Shown piece by piece: positions 40,301 through 49,128 of a stretch of 64,000 bases of DNA (its first letter is position 1; every line of letters starts with the position of its first letter). This DNA comes from Arthrobacter sp. Soc17.1.1.1. Lineage in GTDB: Bacteria; Actinomycetota; Actinomycetes; Actinomycetales; Micrococcaceae. A program made the translations under genes and the position numbers. The stretch lies in NCBI RefSeq assembly GCF_036867195.1, contig NZ_JBAJII010000001.1, forward strand, positions 1,426,001-1,490,000, in the 5' to 3' direction. The notes under the pieces were generated by a model. It saw only the letters and a list, made by a program, of their open reading frames with translations. It was not told the DNA's origin and searched no databases.

Positions 40301-40848
40301 ACGCCGACTCGTCCATCCCGTCAATTATCAGCGAGGAGGGTCCGGCGGACGGCGCGATCGTCACGATCGCCGGCATGATCACGTCCCTGCAGCGTCGGAT
40401 CGCGAAGAACAGCGGCAACGCCTACGCGCGGGCGGAGGTCGAGGACCTCTCAGGGTCCATGGAGGTCATGTTCTTCGGCCAGGTCTACGGGCCCATCTCC
40501 GCGGTGCTCGCGGAGGACCTGATCGTGGTGGTCCGCGGGCGCCTGCAGCGCAGGGACGACGGCGCCGTGATGCTCAACGCCCAGGAGCTGACGGTCCCCG
40601 ACCTCAGCGAGGGGCATTCGGGGCCCGTGGTCATCTCGATGCTGCAGCACAAGGCCACGGAGACGGCGGTCACGGCGCTCGGCGACGTCCTGCGGACCCA
40701 CCCCGGGACCAGCGAGGTGCTCATCCGGCTCAACGGCTCGCGCAAGGTCGAGGTGATGAAGCTCGGCGTCGACCTGCGGGTCAATCCGACGCCGGGGCTC
40801 TTCGGCGACCTGAAGGTGCTGCTCGGTCCTGCCTGCCTCGACGCCTGA
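37309..40848 (+). CDS. dnaE: DNA polymerase III alpha subunit
   Basis: Replicative polymerase of 1179 aa. The PHP domain starts FVHLHNHTEYSMLDGA, the proofreading-exonuclease fold of actinobacterial DnaE1. The palm has GPGRGSGAGSMVAYAMRI and the catalytic PDFDVDFDDRRR. The fingers and tandem HhH motif follow, then the OB fold (VTIAGMITSLQRRIAKNSGNAYARAEVEDLSG). It is the housekeeping DnaE1 type rather than the shorter mutagenic DnaE2. GTG 37309 is an apparent leaderless start. Confidence 0.97.
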   Translation: MATPASTDSFVHLHNHTEYSMLDGAARLTDLFSHTEELGMNALATTDHGFVFGAFDFWSKARSAGIKPIIGVEAYLTPGTARGDRTRVQWGGGGRDDVSGAGAYTHMTLWSETTEGMHNLFRMSSLASLEGYLYKPRMDRDLLQTYGKGLIATTGCPSGEVQTKLRLGLYDEARQAASDFRDIFGAENYFCELMDHGLDIERNVKADLIRLAKELGLPLVATNDLHYTHAEDSKAHAALLCVQSGSTLADPKRFKFDADEFYLKSPAEMRAIFRDYPEACDNTLLIAERCDVEFNTKANYMPRFPVPEGENEQSWFVKEVETGLQYRYPGGVPDDVRKQAEFEVGVITQMGFPGYFLVVADFINWAKNNGIRVGPGRGSGAGSMVAYAMRITDLDPLKHGLIFERFLNPERVSMPDFDVDFDDRRRAEVIRYVTEKYGDERVAMIVTYGTIKAKQALKDSSRVMGYPFSTGERLTKAMPPDVMGKGLALADVHNKDAKRYSEAEELRELLKTDADSEKVFETALGLEGLKRQWGVHAAGVIMSSDPLIDIIPIMRREQDGQIITQFDYPTCEGLGLIKMDFLGLRNLTIITDAVENIKANKDTDLVLETLELDDRESYELLARGDTLGVFQLDGGPMRSLLKLMRPDNFEDISAVLALYRPGPMGVNSHTNYALRKNGLQDIEPIHPELEGPLEEILGGTYGLIVYQEQVMSAAQKLANFTLGQADMLRRAMGKKKKSELDKQQADFFAGMKANGYSQAAMDKLWTVLESFSDYAFNKAHTAAYGLVSYWTAYLKAHYPAEYMAALLTSVGDDKDKLAIYLNECRRMGITVLPPDVNESSVNFTPVGKDIRFGMGAIRNVGANVVGAMVGAREEKGAFTSFSDFLQKVPAVVCNKRTIESLIKAGAFDSLRHPRRALAMIHEEAVDSVIVLKRNEAANQFDLFSAFDDAGGSVGGLSVEVPDLPEWDKKDKLSFERDMLGLYVSDHPLQGLEGILGQHADSSIPSIISEEGPADGAIVTIAGMITSLQRRIAKNSGNAYARAEVEDLSGSMEVMFFGQVYGPISAVLAEDLIVVVRGRLQRRDDGAVMLNAQELTVPDLSEGHSGPVVISMLQHKATETAVTALGDVLRTHPGTSEVLIRLNGSRKVEVMKLGVDLRVNPTPGLFGDLKVLLGPACLDA

Positions 40849-40860
40849 CGGGACCCGGCG

Positions 40861-40922
40861 CGGCCGGGTCGGATGACCCGGCCGGGCGCTGCGACGACGC
40901 GGCCGGGTCGATGACCCGGCCG
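40861..40922. terminator. Two tandem hairpins between dnaE and the flavin reductase
   Basis: Two nearly identical 10-bp stems, CGGCCGGGTC with GACCCGGCCG, lie at 40861-40884 and 40900-40922 with 4- and 3-nt loops. They separate convergent genes and look like a duplicated bidirectional terminator. Confidence 0.65.
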
Positions 40923-40941
40923 GGCGAGATGACGCAGCCGG

Positions 40942-41472
40942 TCAGATGACGTAGTCGGTGGCGGCCGGTGTCCCGTAGCTGCCGCCGTGATAGAGCAGGG
41001 GTGCGCCGTCGGGGCCGATGCTGCCCGCCACCACCTCGGCGACGACGACGGCGTTGTTCTCGAAGGACAGGCGCATGCTGATGCGGCCGACGAGCCAGCC
41101 GGCCACGTCCTTCAGGATCGGCACGCCCTCCGGGCCCGGCTCCCAGTGGTCGCCGGTGAACCGGTCCTTCGTCCGGGCGAACCGGTTGGCGAGCCCCTCG
41201 TTCTCGGTGCTGAGCATGTGGACGCCGACGTAGTTCGTGTTCGCGACCGCGGGCCACGAGGAGGACGTCCTCGCCATGTTGAAGGTGAAGCGCGGAGGGT
41301 CCGCGGACAGCGAGGCCACCGAGGTGGCGGTGAAGCCGAAGGGGACGCCGTCGTAGGTCACCGTGAGGATGGAGACGCCCGCCGCATGGCGCCGGAAGAC
41401 CTCCCGGAAGGACTCGCCGTGCAGCGGGGGAGGCGGGAGCGGGCCCGCCGGTGCGGTGCTGGGGTGGGTCAC
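40942..41472 (-). CDS. Flavin reductase-like FMN-binding protein
   Basis: 176 aa split-barrel flavoprotein of the flavin reductase/DIM6-NTAB family. FRRHAAGVSILTVTYDGVPFGFTATSVASLSADPPRFTFNM is the FMN-binding core. It probably supplies reduced flavin to a partner monooxygenase, but no such partner is adjacent. GTG 41472 follows GGAGG with 6-nt spacing. It is divergent from the membrane protein gene at 41642. Confidence 0.85.
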   Translation of the reverse strand: MTHPSTAPAGPLPPPPLHGESFREVFRRHAAGVSILTVTYDGVPFGFTATSVASLSADPPRFTFNMARTSSSWPAVANTNYVGVHMLSTENEGLANRFARTKDRFTGDHWEPGPEGVPILKDVAGWLVGRISMRLSFENNAVVVAEVVAGSIGPDGAPLLYHGGSYGTPAATDYVI

Positions 41473-41641
41473 GGGAATCCTCCAGGAGGTGTCGGCAGCA
41501 GCAGGATGAGCAGCAGGATGAGCAGCGGGGTCGGGATCGCGGGCGGGTGGGTGGAAGGAGCGGCGGCGGATGCCGCAGCCGCGGATCCTTCCACCCTAGG
41601 CGCGGTCCCCGGGCGCCGGAGGGTTTGTTAATGTAGAAGTC

Positions 41642-42169
41642 ATGCGCGCCAGCCAGAAGCCGGACACCGGATCGAGCAAGTATCCGCCGCCGGTCTACGC
41701 CGTCGCCGAGGACCGGCGGGCCGTGCCCCCGGCCGGCGTCCTCTGGTGGCTCGGCTCCACGATCCTGCTCGGCGCCTTCCTGGGCGCCGCCTGGTGGCTC
41801 CTCGCTCCGACCGGGCGCCTGTTCGGCGACCCGGTGGTCACCGCGGACTGGGTGCTCCGGGACCTCACCCTCGCCGGGCTGGAACTCGCCGCGGGGATCG
41901 CCGTCGGCACCGTCGTCGCGCTCCGGCTGACCCTTCCGGGCATGGTGCCGCGCATCGCGGCCGCCGTGGGCGGATCGATCCTCGGCTCCCTGCTGGCCCT
42001 CGGCGTCGGCGAGGGCCTCGCCTTCCTCTTCGGACCCCACGGACGCGACGGGGTGCCCGGCTCCTTTTTCATGCTGCAGTCCTACGGCGCCCTGGCGATC
42101 TGGCCCGGTGTCGCGGCGATCATCATCTTCGTCACGGCCCTCGTGGGGCTCGCCCGCCGCCGGACCTGA
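41642..42169 (+). CDS. Four-helix membrane protein, unknown function
   Basis: 175 aa. About 30 hydrophilic residues precede four predicted transmembrane segments (WWLGSTILLGAFLGAAWWLL, LAAGIAVGTVVAL, AAVGGSILGSLLALGVGEGLAF, and a C-terminal helix ending LVGLARRR). I do not recognise the family. TAATGT at 41629-41634 ends 7 nt before the ATG, so the mRNA may be leaderless. It lies 63 bp before hisD. Confidence 0.7.
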   Translation: MRASQKPDTGSSKYPPPVYAVAEDRRAVPPAGVLWWLGSTILLGAFLGAAWWLLAPTGRLFGDPVVTADWVLRDLTLAGLELAAGIAVGTVVALRLTLPGMVPRIAAAVGGSILGSLLALGVGEGLAFLFGPHGRDGVPGSFFMLQSYGALAIWPGVAAIIIFVTALVGLARRRT

Positions 42170-42220
42170 CCTCGCCGCCCGGGAATCCCCGTGCCCGCAC
42201 TGCGGCCGCGCGGCTCCCGG

Positions 42221-42233
42221 TAGACTTCCCGGG
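42221..42233 (+). promoter_or_regulatory. -10 hexamer of a probable leaderless hisD transcript
   Basis: TAGACT (42221-42226) followed by TCCCGG and GTG. It is the same hexamer and spacing as upstream of dnaE. Confidence 0.6.
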
Positions 42234-43597
42234 TGACTTCAGCGCCCGAGACCTCCTCCTTCGTCAGCTTCCGGACCATCGACCTGCGAGGCCGCGCGCT
42301 GTCCCCCCGTGAGCTGCGGGAGGCCATGCCGCGCGCCGAGGGCAGCGCGTCGTCCTCGGAGGCCGCCGTCCAGGCCATCATCGACGACGTCCGCACCCGC
42401 GGCTTCGGGGCGCTGAGGGACCTCGCCCGGCGGTTCGACGGCGTGGAGCAGGACCACCCACGCGTCCCTGCCGAGGTCATCGCTGCGGCCGTGGCGGGAC
42501 TCGACGGCGACGTGCGCGCCGCGCTCGAGGAGGCCATCCGGCGGGCCCGGATCTTCGCCCGTGCGCAGGTGCCCGCCGACGTGCAGGTGGACATCGCTGA
42601 CGGCGCCCGCCTCACCCACAAGTGGATCGCCGTGGACCGCGTCGGGCTCTACGTGCCCGGTGGGCTCGCCGTCTACCCGTCGTCCGTCGTGATGAACGTG
42701 GTCCCGGCGCAGGCCGCCGGTGTCCGCTCCATCGCCCTCGCGTCCCCGCCGCAGAAAGAGTTCGGCGGCTGGCCGCACCCCGTGATCCTCGCGGCGGCCT
42801 CCATGCTCGGCATCACCGAGGTGTACGCCATGGGCGGTGCCCAGGCCGTCGCGGCCCTCGCCCACGGCGTCCCCGACAGCGCGGGGCCCGGCACGGGGAT
42901 CGACCCTGTGACCGTCATCACCGGGCCGGGCAACGTCTTCGTGGCGACGGCCAAGCGCCTGGTCCGCGGTCAGGTGGGGATCGACTCCGAGGCCGGCACC
43001 ACCGAGATCGCCGTCCTGGCCGATGCGACCGCCGACGCCGACCTCGTGGCGGCCGACCTCGTGAGCCAGGCCGAGCACGACCCCCAGGCGGCCTCGGTGC
43101 TCGTGACCGACTCCGAGGACCTCGCCCGCGCCGTGGTCGCGGCGCTGCAGCCACGCGCCGCCGCCACCCGCCACGCCGACCGCGTGCGGACGGCGCTCTC
43201 CGGTCCGCAGTCCGGGGTGATCCTCGTCGAGGACATCGACCACGGCATCGCCGTGTGCGACGCCTACGCGGCGGAGCACCTGGAGATCCAGACGGCCGAC
43301 GCCGGCGCCGTGGCGGCGCGGATCCGCAACGCGGGTGCCATCTTCGTCGGTGCGTACAGCCCTGTGAGCCTCGGTGACTACTGCGCCGGATCCAACCACG
43401 TGCTGCCGACCGGCGGCACCGCGTCCTTCGCCTCCGGCCTCAACGTCACCACGTTCCTGCGCGCCGTGCAGCTCGTGGACTACGACCGCGCCGCGCTGGC
43501 GGACGTGTCCTCCTCGATCCTCGCCCTGTCCGCCGCCGAGGATCTCCCCGCCCACGGCGAGGCCGTCTCGGCCCGCTTCGGAGGTCAGACCGCCTGA
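42233..43597 (+). CDS. hisD: Histidinol dehydrogenase
   Basis: Zinc enzyme (454 aa) oxidising L-histidinol to histidine, the last step of the pathway. Motifs: [60 protein letters not shown] and EHLEIQT, with the catalytic and metal-binding His/Glu/Asp residues present. In many Actinobacteria hisD heads a his operon, but here nrdR follows, so the rest of the pathway is elsewhere. Confidence 0.95.
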   Translation: MTSAPETSSFVSFRTIDLRGRALSPRELREAMPRAEGSASSSEAAVQAIIDDVRTRGFGALRDLARRFDGVEQDHPRVPAEVIAAAVAGLDGDVRAALEEAIRRARIFARAQVPADVQVDIADGARLTHKWIAVDRVGLYVPGGLAVYPSSVVMNVVPAQAAGVRSIALASPPQKEFGGWPHPVILAAASMLGITEVYAMGGAQAVAALAHGVPDSAGPGTGIDPVTVITGPGNVFVATAKRLVRGQVGIDSEAGTTEIAVLADATADADLVAADLVSQAEHDPQAASVLVTDSEDLARAVVAALQPRAAATRHADRVRTALSGPQSGVILVEDIDHGIAVCDAYAAEHLEIQTADAGAVAARIRNAGAIFVGAYSPVSLGDYCAGSNHVLPTGGTASFASGLNVTTFLRAVQLVDYDRAALADVSSSILALSAAEDLPAHGEAVSARFGGQTA

Positions 43598-43618
43598 CCG
43601 GCTCTTTCGGCCGCCGGA

Positions 43619-43672
43619 ACACAACATCTGGTAATTACAGTGTTGTTCTTTCACCACATCTAGTTCTAGACT
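43619..43672 (+). promoter_or_regulatory. nrdR promoter with two NrdR boxes
   Basis: Two related boxes, ACAACATCTGGT at 43621 and ACCACATCTAGT at 43653, start exactly 32 bp apart, the three-turn spacing usual for NrdR box pairs. Box 2 lies between a -35-like TTGTTC (43643-43648) and TAGACT (43667-43672), where binding would block transcription. Confidence 0.6.
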
Positions 43673-43706
43673 GGGCGTAACGGTTGCCGAGCAGGAAGGG
43701 GGGCGC

Positions 43707-44204
43707 ATGTACTGCCCGTACTGCCGCAACCCCGACTCCCGCGTGGTGGACAGCCGTCTCGGCGACGACGGGTCGGCGATCCGCAGACGCCGTCAGTGCC
43801 CCGAGTGCGGCCGCAGGTTCAGCACGGTGGAGACCACGAGCCTGAGCGTGATCAAGCGCTCGGGCGCGGGGGAGCCGTTCAGCCGCTCAAAGATCATCAA
43901 CGGCGTCCGGAAGGCCTGCCAGGGCCGTCCGGTCACCGAGGACGACCTCGCGCTGCTGGCCCAGGAGGTCGAGGAGAACGTCCGTGCCAGCGGTGTCGCC
44001 GAGATCGACGCCCACGAGGTGGGGCTCGCCATCCTCGGACCGCTGCGGAAGCTCGACCAGATCGCCTACCTGCGCTTCGCCAGCGTCTATCAGGGCTTCG
44101 AATCGCTCGAGGACTTCGAGGCGGCCATCGACACCCTGCGGGAGCAGGCCCAGGAGAACGAGCGCGTCCCGAGCGGAGCGCAACGGCCCCTGACGGCGCG
44201 GTAG
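43707..44204 (+). CDS. nrdR: Ribonucleotide reductase repressor NrdR
   Basis: 165 aa ATP/dATP-sensing repressor. The N-terminal zinc ribbon has CPYC and CPEC pairs ([17 protein letters not shown]...[16 protein letters not shown]), followed by the ATP-cone ([24 protein letters not shown]). ATG 43707 has AAGGGGGG upstream. No reductase gene is adjacent. NrdR-type boxes upstream suggest autoregulation. Confidence 0.96.
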   Translation: MYCPYCRNPDSRVVDSRLGDDGSAIRRRRQCPECGRRFSTVETTSLSVIKRSGAGEPFSRSKIINGVRKACQGRPVTEDDLALLAQEVEENVRASGVAEIDAHEVGLAILGPLRKLDQIAYLRFASVYQGFESLEDFEAAIDTLREQAQENERVPSGAQRPLTAR

Positions 44205-44294
44205 CGCCCATGAGACCCCGGTGGTGGCTGCGGAGGGGAAGCCGACGCCACCACCGGTTCCACGTCCGCCCCTGACGGCAGGACGGCAGCAGAC

Positions 44295-44337
44295 GCAGGA
44301 AGCCCGGTACGGAGTGGCTCCGTACCGGGCTTCCTGC
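44295..44337. terminator. 20-bp perfect hairpin between nrdR and ppgK
   Basis: The arms 44295-44314 and 44318-44337 are perfectly complementary with a TGG loop, between convergent genes. It is one of the longest stems in the window. Confidence 0.8.
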
Positions 44338-44426
44338 TGTGCGGGATCGATCCCTGGCTGGGCGCTCCTGCCCGGGTCCCCGTCGTCGGGTCCTGTGTTC
44401 AGGTACCCGTCGTCAGGTCCCCGTGC

Positions 44427-45239
44427 TCAGGCCTTGGACGTGAAGAGCAGCGCCGCCTGCAGCGCCCCGCCGACGATCCCCGCGTGGTTCCGGAGCTCCG
44501 CCGGGATGATCGGGGTGCGCAGCTCGAGCAAGGGCAGGTACTCGCTGCTGCGCTTCGAGATGCCGCCGCCCACGATGAACAGCTCGGGGGAGAAGAGGAA
44601 CTCCACGTGCGAGAAGTAGCGCTGCAGGCGCACGGCGTACTCGTCCCAGCCGATGCCGTCGCGTTCGCGCGCCACGGCCGACGCCTTCGTCTCGGCGTCG
44701 TGCCCGTCGATCTCCAGGTGGCCGAGCTCCGCGTTCGGGACCAGCCTGCCGTCGAAGATGAACGCGGAGCCGATGCCCGTCCCGAGGGTGATGACCAGCA
44801 CCGTGCCCATCTTGCCCTTGCCCGCGCCGTAGCGGACCTCGGCGAGCCCGGCGGCGTCGGCGTCGTTGATCACGTGCACGTCGCGGCCGAGGACCTTCGT
44901 GAACAGGGCGTCGACGTCGGTGTCCACCCAGCTCTTGTCCACGTTCGCCGCCGACCGCGCGACACCGTGCTGGATGATGGCCGGGAACGTGACACCGACG
45001 GGGACGTCGGCGGCCGGTCCGCCCGGTCGGGAGGACAGCTCGGCCACGATCTGCGCGACGACGTCGGCGACCGCCTCCGGTGTGGCCGGCTGGGGTGTGG
45101 GGATGCGGTACCGCTCACCGACGATGACACCCTTCTCGAGGTCGACGATGCCGCCCTTGATGCCGGTGCCACCGATGTCGACACCGATGACTGTTGCGGG
45201 GAGCTTCTTCGATTTCTTCTTGTCGGTGTCCTTGGCCAT
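44427..45239 (-). CDS. ppgK: Polyphosphate glucokinase
   Basis: Phosphorylates glucose using inorganic polyphosphate and often ATP (270 aa). It is a ROK-type kinase: GVDIGGTGIKGGIVD is the phosphate loop, VINDADAAGLAEVRYGAG and LVITLGTGIGSAFIFDG are typical of PPGK, and ELGHLEIDG lacks the CxCGxxGC zinc motif of the other ROK kinase in this window. ATG 45239 has GGAG upstream. It is downstream of map on the same strand with a 145-bp gap. Confidence 0.92.
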   Translation of the reverse strand: MAKDTDKKKSKKLPATVIGVDIGGTGIKGGIVDLEKGVIVGERYRIPTPQPATPEAVADVVAQIVAELSSRPGGPAADVPVGVTFPAIIQHGVARSAANVDKSWVDTDVDALFTKVLGRDVHVINDADAAGLAEVRYGAGKGKMGTVLVITLGTGIGSAFIFDGRLVPNAELGHLEIDGHDAETKASAVARERDGIGWDEYAVRLQRYFSHVEFLFSPELFIVGGGISKRSSEYLPLLELRTPIIPAELRNHAGIVGGALQAALLFTSKA

Positions 45240-45384
45240 GATTCTCCGTCGAAGTGGGGCCGGCGCGAGCCGGAAGGGGGCAGGGTTCGGGTGGCGTGCG
45301 GGCGGTACGGGCACTGCGGGCAGTCATCGGTCGGTCATCGGGCAGGCGGGCAGTCGTCGGGCGGGGTCCGCGGGCGGAGCTGCG

Positions 45385-46263
45385 CTAGGGCAGGGTCAGG
45401 ATCTCCGCACCGCGGTCGGTGACAACGAGTGTGTGCTCGAACTGCGCTGTCCTCTTCCGGTCCTTCGTGACGACGGTCCAGTCGTCCGCCCACATGGTCC
45501 AGTCGATGGTGCCGAGCGTCAGCATCGGTTCGATGGTGAAGACCATGCCCGGTTCGATGACGCGGTTGTAGGCGGGGGCGGCGTCGTAGTGCGGGATGAT
45601 CAGGCCCGTGTGGAACGCTTCTCCGACGCCGTGCCCGGTGAAGTCACGGACAACACCATAACCGAAGCGCTTCGCGTAGGACTCGATGGTGCGCCCGATG
45701 ACGTTGATCTCCCGGCCGGGCGCCACCGCGCGGATGGCCCGGTTCAGCGACTCCCGGGTGCGCTCGACGAGGAGGCGGGACTCCTCGTCGACGTCGCCGA
45801 TGCAGAACGTGTAGTTCGTGTCGCCGTGCACCCCGTCCTTGTAGGCGGTGATGTCGATGTTCAGGATGTCCCCGTCCTGGACCACCGTGGTGTCCGGGAT
45901 GCCGTGGCAGATGACCTCGTTGAGGGACGAGCACAGCGACTTGGGGAAGCCGCGGTAGCCCAGCGTCGACGGGTACGCGCCGTGGTCGAGCAGGAACTCG
46001 TGGCCGATCCGGTCGAGCTCGTCGGTGGTGACCCCGGGCGTCGCATGGCGGCCCACCTCCACGATGGCCTGCGCGGCGATCCGGCCGGCCGCCCGGATCT
46101 TCTCGATGGTCTCGGGCGTCTTCACCTCCGATCCGGTGAACGGCGCCGGGGCCTTGCGGCCCACGTACTCGGGCCGGGCGATGCCCGGGGGAACAGGGCG
46201 GCGGGGCGAGACCGTGCCGGGTGTCAGCGTCCCGACGGGGGCCGTGGCGGAGGACTGGGGCAT
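45385..46263 (-). CDS. map: Type I methionine aminopeptidase
   Basis: Removes initiator Met from nascent proteins (292 aa). Metal ligands are conserved: [24 protein letters not shown] supplies the two Asp, GHGVGEAFH the His, TIEPML and [10 protein letters not shown] the two Glu. The roughly 40-residue Pro-rich N-terminal extension ([17 protein letters not shown]) matches the extended actinobacterial form (MapB/Rv2861c type). ATG 46263 lies 7 nt after TAGGAT on the minus strand, though AAGGG is also close, so leaderless use is uncertain. Confidence 0.95.
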   Translation of the reverse strand: MPQSSATAPVGTLTPGTVSPRRPVPPGIARPEYVGRKAPAPFTGSEVKTPETIEKIRAAGRIAAQAIVEVGRHATPGVTTDELDRIGHEFLLDHGAYPSTLGYRGFPKSLCSSLNEVICHGIPDTTVVQDGDILNIDITAYKDGVHGDTNYTFCIGDVDEESRLLVERTRESLNRAIRAVAPGREINVIGRTIESYAKRFGYGVVRDFTGHGVGEAFHTGLIIPHYDAAPAYNRVIEPGMVFTIEPMLTLGTIDWTMWADDWTVVTKDRKRTAQFEHTLVVTDRGAEILTLP

Positions 46264-46358
46264 ACCCTTGATCCTATAGCGGGCCCGGGGGGACGGAGAC
46301 GAGGTGTCGTCCTGATCCCCGGCTGACAGGCCGCGCATCCCTGATCTAGGAGGTCGCC

Positions 46359-46520
46359 ATGACGGAGTACTGGTACAACGTGCGGACGCACGAGGTCGAG
46401 GAGGACCGCCAGTCCGACTGGTCGCAGCTGATCGGGCCCTACGCCACCCGCGAGGAGGCGGAGAAGGCACTCGAGAAGGTCCAGCAGCGCAACGACGCCT
46501 GGGACAAGGAGGACGACTAG
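46359..46520 (+). CDS. 53-aa SPOR-like conserved small protein
   Basis: Short acidic protein [20 protein letters not shown] followed by [20 protein letters not shown] and a charged end. The tyrosine/tryptophan-rich start and the [13 protein letters not shown] stretch resemble a single SPOR-type unit found as small proteins in Actinobacteria. AGGAGGT lies 4 nt upstream, a strong ribosome site that supports expression. It is convergent with panB (18 nt between stops) and divergent from map. Confidence 0.75.
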   Translation: MTEYWYNVRTHEVEEDRQSDWSQLIGPYATREEAEKALEKVQQRNDAWDKEDD

Positions 46521-46538
46521 CCCCGGCGGACGGACACC

Positions 46539-47420
46539 CTAGAAGGTGTGTTCGGGCCCTGGGAAGGTGCCTGCGCGGACATCGTCCGCATAGGCACGGG
46601 CCGCGTCGGCGAGGACGGACCGGACGTCGGCGTACTGCTTGACGAACCGCGCCTGCCGTCCGCCGCGAAGGCCCGCCATGTCCTGCCAGACGAGGACCTG
46701 CCCCGTGGTGGCCGGACCGGCACCGATGCCGATGGTCGGCACCGGGACGGCGGCGTCGACCGCGGCGGCCGTCGCGGCGGGGACCATCTCCATGAGCACG
46801 GAGAACGCACCGGCGTCCGCGAGGGCCACGGCGTCGTCGACGATCCGCTGCGACGCGTCCCCGCGGCCCTGCACCCGGTACCCGCCGAGCGCGTGCTCGC
46901 TCTGCGGGGTGAACCCGATGTGCGCCATGACGGGGATCCCGGCGCGGACGAGGGCGCGCACGGTGTCCGCGTAGTCGGCCCCGCCCTCCATCTTCACCGC
47001 ATGCACGAGGCCCTCCTTGAGGAGCCTCACCGACGATTCCACGGCCTGCTGCGGTGACACCTCGTAGCTTCCGAAGGGCAGGTCGGCGACGACGAGCGCC
47101 CGCTTCGCGGCCCGGCTCACCGCACGGCTGAAGAGGATCATCTCGTCGAGCGTGATGGGCAGGGTGGTGGCGTGCCCGAGGACGTTGTTCGCCGCCGAGT
47201 CGCCGACGAGGAGCACCTCGATGCCGGCCTCGTCGAACACCTGCGCCGCGTACTGGTCGTACGCGGTCAGCATCGCGAAGCGCGTGCCCTGCTCCTTGGC
47301 CTGCTGCAGGTGGTGGACGCGGATGCGGGTGATCGGTCTCGCGTCGGCCGGCGCGTCCGTGGGAGCCGGTGCGGCGCCCGCCCCCTCGCCGTAGGGTGCT
47401 GGCTGTTCGGCGGAAGTCAT
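46539..47420 (-). CDS. panB: 3-methyl-2-oxobutanoate hydroxymethyltransferase
   Basis: First committed step of pantothenate synthesis, making ketopantoate with methylene-tetrahydrofolate (293 aa). [49 protein letters not shown] and [18 protein letters not shown] (substrate and Mg sites) are clear. The normally invariant region ...[14 protein letters not shown] is intact. ATG 47420 lies 6 nt after TAGTCT on the minus strand with no Shine-Dalgarno: probably leaderless. Confidence 0.95.
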   Translation of the reverse strand: MTSAEQPAPYGEGAGAAPAPTDAPADARPITRIRVHHLQQAKEQGTRFAMLTAYDQYAAQVFDEAGIEVLLVGDSAANNVLGHATTLPITLDEMILFSRAVSRAAKRALVVADLPFGSYEVSPQQAVESSVRLLKEGLVHAVKMEGGADYADTVRALVRAGIPVMAHIGFTPQSEHALGGYRVQGRGDASQRIVDDAVALADAGAFSVLMEMVPAATAAAVDAAVPVPTIGIGAGPATTGQVLVWQDMAGLRGGRQARFVKQYADVRSVLADAARAYADDVRAGTFPGPEHTF

Positions 47421-47737
47421 GCAACGAGACTATCGGACGGCGTCGGCGGCCTGCCGCGTCGCACGGCACCCCGCACGGCACCCCGCACCGGCACCTCGCA
47501 CCGGCGCCCCTGCTGACGGCGCACATCACGGCGCACATCACGGCGCACGGCACGGCACGCCGGACCAGGAGTGCAGGCGCACCGATCTTCTCCCGCGGGT
47601 CAGTAGAGTGATCACGGCAGGCGTCCGCATCCGGGCGCCCCGTGCCGCGGAAGCGGCGGCACCGGACGCGCACGACGTCGGGCGCGGCCCACCGCCTGAC
47701 CGGGCGGCCGGGCGACGAGGAACGGGAAGAGGTGGTC
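47421..47737. promoter_or_regulatory. 317-bp panB/glnA2 divergent region with short tandem repeats
   Basis: The panB -10 TAGTCT occupies 47432-47427. A GC-rich run of 12-bp repeats follows: GCACGGCACCCC at 47461 and 47473, degenerate copies after, then CGGCGCACATCA at 47517 and 47529 with a variant at 47541. TAGAGT (47604-47609) may be the glnA2 -10. I see no GlnR-type box here. Confidence 0.5.
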
Positions 47738-49078
47738 ATGGACCGGCAGCAGGAGTTCGTACTGCGCACCATCGAGGAGCGGGACGTCCGCTACGTGCGG
47801 CTGTGGTTCACCGACGTCGTCGGCTCCCTGAAATCCGTGGCACTCGCTCCGGCCGAGGTGGAAGGCGCGTTCGCCGAAGGGCTCGGCTTCGACGGGTCCT
47901 CCATCGAGGGGCTCGCCCGCGTGTACGAGTCGGACATGCTGGCCCAGCCGGATCCGTCGACGTTCCAGATCCTCCCGTGGCGCGGGGAGAAGGAACAGAC
48001 CTCGCGCATGTTCTGCGACATCCTGACGCCCGACGGCCGGCCCTCCACCGCCGATCCGCGCGGCGTCCTCAAGAAGACCCTGGCGAAGGCCGCCGACATG
48101 GGCTTCACCTGCTACACGCATCCCGAGATCGAGTTCTACCTCCTCAAGTCCGCCGACCTGGGCGCGGACGGCCAGCCCGTGCCCGTCGACCACGCCGGCT
48201 ACTTCGACCACGTCCCCGGCGGCGTGGCCCAGGACTTCCGCAGGACCGCCGTGGCGATGCTGGAGTCCGTGGGCATCTCCGTGGAGTTCAGCCACCACGA
48301 GGCCGGGCCCGGGCAGAACGAGATCGACCTCCGCTACGCGGACGCGCTGCAGACGGCGGACAACATCATGACGTTCCGCACCATCATCAAGGAGGTCGCC
48401 CTGACCTCCGGCAGCTACGCGACCTTCATGCCCAAGCCGTTCTCCGAGCACCCAGGCTCCGGCATGCACACCCACTTCTCCCTCTTCGAAGGGGACACGA
48501 ACGCGTTCTTCGAGGCCGGGGCCGAGTTCCAGCTGTCGAAGACCGCGCGCCAGTTCATCGCCGGCATCCTGCGTCACGCGCCCGAGTTCACGGCCGTCAC
48601 GAACCAGTTCGTCAACTCGTTCAAGCGCCTCTGGGGCGGCGGCGAGGCGCCCAGCTACCTCTCCTGGGGCCACAACAACCGCTCCGCCCTGGTGCGCGTG
48701 CCGCTCTACAAGCCCAACAAGGGACAGTCCGCACGCATCGAGTACCGCGGCATCGACTCCGCGAGCAACCCCTACCTCGCCTACTCCGTGCTCCTCGGCG
48801 CCGGCCTCAAGGGGATCGAGGAGGGCTACGAGCTCCCGCCGGCCGCGGAGGACGACGTGTGGAGCCTGACGGCCGCCGAACGCCGCGCCATGGGCCACGA
48901 CCCCCTGCCCGCGAGCCTGCACGACGCCATCCGGGTGATGGAGGAATCGGAGCTCGTGGCGGACATCCTCGGGGAGCAGGTCTTCGAGAACTTCCTGCGC
49001 AACAAGCGTGCCGAGTGGCACGACTACCGGATCCAGGTGACACCGTACGAACTGCGCAGGAACCTGAACATCCTGTAG
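47738..49078 (+). CDS. glnA2: Glutamine synthetase, GlnA2 type
   Basis: 446 aa, the exact length of mycobacterial GlnA2 (Rv2222c), which lies beside glnE there too. Beta-grasp domain ([22 protein letters not shown]), [33 protein letters not shown] and [21 protein letters not shown] are present. The adenylylation-loop NLY-LPxEE of GlnA1 is replaced by [14 protein letters not shown], so control by GlnE is unlikely. ATG 47738 follows GGAAGAGG. Confidence 0.9.
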   Translation: MDRQQEFVLRTIEERDVRYVRLWFTDVVGSLKSVALAPAEVEGAFAEGLGFDGSSIEGLARVYESDMLAQPDPSTFQILPWRGEKEQTSRMFCDILTPDGRPSTADPRGVLKKTLAKAADMGFTCYTHPEIEFYLLKSADLGADGQPVPVDHAGYFDHVPGGVAQDFRRTAVAMLESVGISVEFSHHEAGPGQNEIDLRYADALQTADNIMTFRTIIKEVALTSGSYATFMPKPFSEHPGSGMHTHFSLFEGDTNAFFEAGAEFQLSKTARQFIAGILRHAPEFTAVTNQFVNSFKRLWGGGEAPSYLSWGHNNRSALVRVPLYKPNKGQSARIEYRGIDSASNPYLAYSVLLGAGLKGIEEGYELPPAAEDDVWSLTAAERRAMGHDPLPASLHDAIRVMEESELVADILGEQVFENFLRNKRAEWHDYRIQVTPYELRRNLNIL

Positions 49079-49115
49079 TGCCTGCCAGAGCCGGGGACGA
49101 CGGGGCCGACATGGC

Positions 49116-49128
49116 TAGGGTTGGGGGA
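49116..49128 (+). promoter_or_regulatory. -10 hexamer of glnE
   Basis: TAGGGT (49116-49121) ends 6 nt before ATG 49128. The spacer is TGGGGG, so a weak ribosome site cannot be fully excluded. Confidence 0.5.

Noticed and set aside
47457..47560. Possible CRISPR-like repeats upstream of glnA2
   Set aside because: Units are 12 bp, directly adjacent, degenerate and without spacers; simple tandem duplication explains them.
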